Below the pieces are notes generated by a model. The model was not told where the DNA came from. It searched no databases and worked only from the letters and a program-made list of their open reading frames with translations. A stretch of DNA of 16,625 nucleotides from Acidothermaceae bacterium (lineage in GTDB: Bacteria; Actinomycetota; Actinomycetes; Acidothermales; Acidothermaceae): assembly GCA_025925185.1 (NCBI GenBank), contig JAICLV010000047.1:1-16625 (forward strand), written 5' to 3'. Positions 15,225 through 16,625 of the stretch are shown in pieces. The translations under genes and the position numbers were made by a program. Positions within the stretch are counted from its first letter, which is position 1. Each line of letters opens with the position of its first letter.

Positions 15225-15494
15225 GTTCCCCCTGGGAGCGGACGTCCGTGCGGAACTGTGGGTGACAACGATAGCGCTTCGACCCGCGCCCGACCGTGAC
15301 CCTGTGTAACTGCTGAGAGTGGAGTCGAAACCGCCCGGCGGTTGAATGCGCCGATGAAAGTAGCTTTGGGCTGTGCGCTTCGCCACTCAGCGTATACGAT
15401 GCGTAGGCAAGTATCGGCCCGGGCACAAGGCGAGTGACCTTCGGCCGACTCGAATCGCGAAGCGGTTCAATCAAGCCCTATTTGGGGGGGCAAA
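15225..15494. promoter_or_regulatory. Divergent intergenic region with a 15-bp perfect dyad
   Basis: 270 bases between the glycosyltransferase (minus) and the Wzz-like gene (plus). It contains the perfect dyad AACCGCC-C-GGCGGTT at 15329-15343 and, about 50 bases on, the palindrome CGTATACG (15391-15398) within TATACGAT, the only such A/T-rich run in the stretch and a candidate -10 for the plus strand (TACGAT 15395-15400), although no good -35 is visible. The ribosome site of the Wzz-like gene is the run of seven G at 15484-15490. No credible small gene is seen. Confidence 0.4.
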
Positions 15495-16190
15495 GTGGAC
15501 GTTTGGGGAGCCATTCTGGTTCTCATCCGCCGGTTCTACCTGACTGTGCCGATCGCGGCGCTCACGATGTTCGGCGGGTACTCGTACGCACATGGCGTCG
15601 CTCCTGAGTACCACGCGACCTCGTCGATCGTGATCCTCGGCCCGACCGCCGGAGCCAGCACTGCCAAGGACGCGCCGCCGGCGCCAGCCAATCCGTACGC
15701 GACGATGAGCCTGACCACGCTGCTCACCGCATTGCAGATCGACGTGACTAACGCGCAGTCAATGGCCGCGATCACGGCGGCTGGCGGCACCGGCGACTTC
15801 AGCATGAACGTCGTCAACCGGTCCTCAATCGTCCTGATCACGGCGACATCAGAGAATGCGAGGCAAGCGGTCAACACCGCGGGCGAGGTCGTCAACCTCG
15901 TTAAGGCCGACCTCGCGAACCGCCAAAAGCCTTACACGACGCAGCAGCAGTACCAGGTCACCGCGCAGGTGATCGGCGTCCCCGCGCTGCAACCGGTCGA
16001 CACGAAGGCGCGCACTCGAGCTGAGGCCATCGCTCTCGGCGCCGCCATCGTGGTCACCATCGTGCTGGTGCTCGTCATCGACTCTCTGCTGTCCAACCGG
16101 GCCCGCCGCCGGCGGCGACGCCCAGCGCTGAGCCAAGACGCGCTTTTCGACGATGACAGCCCGTCGCACACCACGGTTGTTCGCTCCTAG
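15495..16190 (+). CDS. Wzz-like polysaccharide chain-length/co-polymerase membrane protein
   Basis: 231 residues from GTG 15495, with the run of seven G at 15484-15490 four bases upstream. The topology is that of polysaccharide co-polymerases: a short cytoplasmic start, TM1 at about 14-34 (FYLTVPIAALTMFGGYSYAHG), an extracytoplasmic domain of about 140 residues opening with VAPEYHATSSIVILGP (the Wzz-type beta segment), TM2 at about 177-199 (EAIALGAAIVVTIVLVLVID) and a cytoplasmic tail with RARRRRRRP. No tyrosine-kinase domain is fused, and the final 20 residues are acidic with no tyrosine cluster, so any partner kinase is encoded elsewhere. These proteins set polymer length in Wzx/Wzy-type export, which fits the polymerase-like gene that follows in the same frame 21 bases later. 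Confidence 0.82.
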   Translation: MDVWGAILVLIRRFYLTVPIAALTMFGGYSYAHGVAPEYHATSSIVILGPTAGASTAKDAPPAPANPYATMSLTTLLTALQIDVTNAQSMAAITAAGGTGDFSMNVVNRSSIVLITATSENARQAVNTAGEVVNLVKADLANRQKPYTTQQQYQVTAQVIGVPALQPVDTKARTRAEAIALGAAIVVTIVLVLVIDSLLSNRARRRRRRPALSQDALFDDDSPSHTTVVRS

Positions 16191-16211
16191 CGTGGAGCGA
16201 CGCTTCCACCG

Positions 16212-16625
16212 ATGACTCACCTCGACGAAATCCGAGTCGTTAGGCGCGGCACGTTCGACGCGAGGCCGGCCGACGTCGCCAATGGCCGGCCGCCATTCCG
16301 GGGGATCCTCGCATGGCGGCCGGACGCCGTCTCTTTGCTCTCACTGGTCGTGTTCTGCACCTTCGTCATCCCGGCTCGCTACATCATCCACGGGCTCGGC
16401 GCCGTCGGCACGCCGACCAATCTGCTCGGTATCTGCGCGTTCTTTCTCTGGTTGTTTGCCCGCCTTCGCGGATCGAAGCCGCAACTCTCGATGCAGCCAG
16501 TGCGGTACTTGGTCGGCATATACCTCTTGCTGATGGTCGTGACCTACGCCGGAGGTTTCGCGCGCGGAATGTTCCCCGACGAGAAGAGCAACGCGACGAG
16601 ATTCATCATCGCGACCATTGCCTTG
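16212..16625 (+). CDS. O-antigen polymerase/ligase-like membrane protein, 5' part only
   Basis: The first 138 codons are present; the gene runs off the window. It starts at ATG 16212, the only start between the Wzz-like stop (same frame) and the first membrane segment. After a polar head of about 38 residues come hydrophobic segments at about 39-58 (VSLLSLVVFCTFVIPARYII), 69-84 (TNLLGICAFFLWLFAR) and 98-114 (YLVGIYLLLMVVTYAGG). The segment IPARYIIHGLGAVGTPTNLLGI is typical of the start of actinobacterial O-antigen ligase/Wzy-like proteins. The expected role is polymerising or ligating lipid-linked repeat units outside the membrane, together with the Wzz-like protein just upstream. The diagnostic Wzy_C loop is outside the window, so the call rests on the N-terminus and neighbours. 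Confidence 0.68.
   Translation, partial: MTHLDEIRVVRRGTFDARPADVANGRPPFRGILAWRPDAVSLLSLVVFCTFVIPARYIIHGLGAVGTPTNLLGICAFFLWLFARLRGSKPQLSMQPVRYLVGIYLLLMVVTYAGGFARGMFPDEKSNATRFIIATIAL

Noticed and set aside
15225..15494. Possible RiPP precursor peptide in the intergenic gap
   Set aside because: Only very short frames are present (for example a 12-codon one from the ATG at 15399), without a ribosome site, a leader-like stretch or a core with a ring-forming acidic residue. The gaps at 3351-3409, 12523-12680 and 13784-13808 gave no candidate either.
1..16625. CRISPR arrays, tRNA or rRNA genes
   Set aside because: No regularly spaced repeats and no tRNA- or rRNA-like sequence were seen on either strand.

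Overview
The window is from a high-GC Gram-positive bacterium, almost certainly a member of the Actinomycetota. Three things point there: uniformly G/C-rich coding sequence, frequent GTG and TTG starts, and an mfd / SurA-like lipoprotein / mazG neighbourhood resembling the mfd-mazG-lpqU block of mycobacteria and streptomycetes. I cannot name the genus.

Layout. (1) 14-3350: a small PqqD-like peptide-binding protein translationally coupled to a stand-alone asparagine-synthetase-type ATP-pyrophosphatase (+), facing a full ABC exporter (-). This looks like part of a lasso-peptide-like RiPP maturation and export set. (2) 3410-5094: mazG and a SurA/PrsA-like lipoprotein (-). (3) 5367-8363: two mobile elements back to back. 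An IS30-family element has its right border invaded by an IS1595-family element, whose 8-bp target duplication TCATCTAG is made of the IS30 tip plus CTAG. The IS1595 element carries a small passenger gene of unknown function. (4) 8410-11955: mfd (-). (5) 12031-13783: a small Tat-exported, LPXTG-type surface protein (-), divergent from a second PqqD-like gene coupled to an HPr-kinase-like ATPase (+). (6) 13809 to the end: exopolysaccharide genes, namely a GT4 glycosyltransferase (-), a Wzz-like chain-length protein (+) and the start of an O-antigen polymerase/ligase-like membrane protein (+, cut by the window edge).

How the parts may work together. PqqD-like domains, asparagine-synthetase-like enzymes, HPr-kinase-like proteins and ABC exporters are all known partners in lasso-peptide and related RiPP clusters. 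Here they occur in two groups, one on each side of the DNA-repair/housekeeping block, and next to polysaccharide assembly genes and a secreted cell-wall protein. No precursor peptide and no transglutaminase-like B2 leader protease is visible, so the set is incomplete in this window or works on something other than a classical lasso precursor. The Tat/LPXTG protein divergent from PqqD2-kinase is the most conspicuous candidate partner, but that link is inference from position only.
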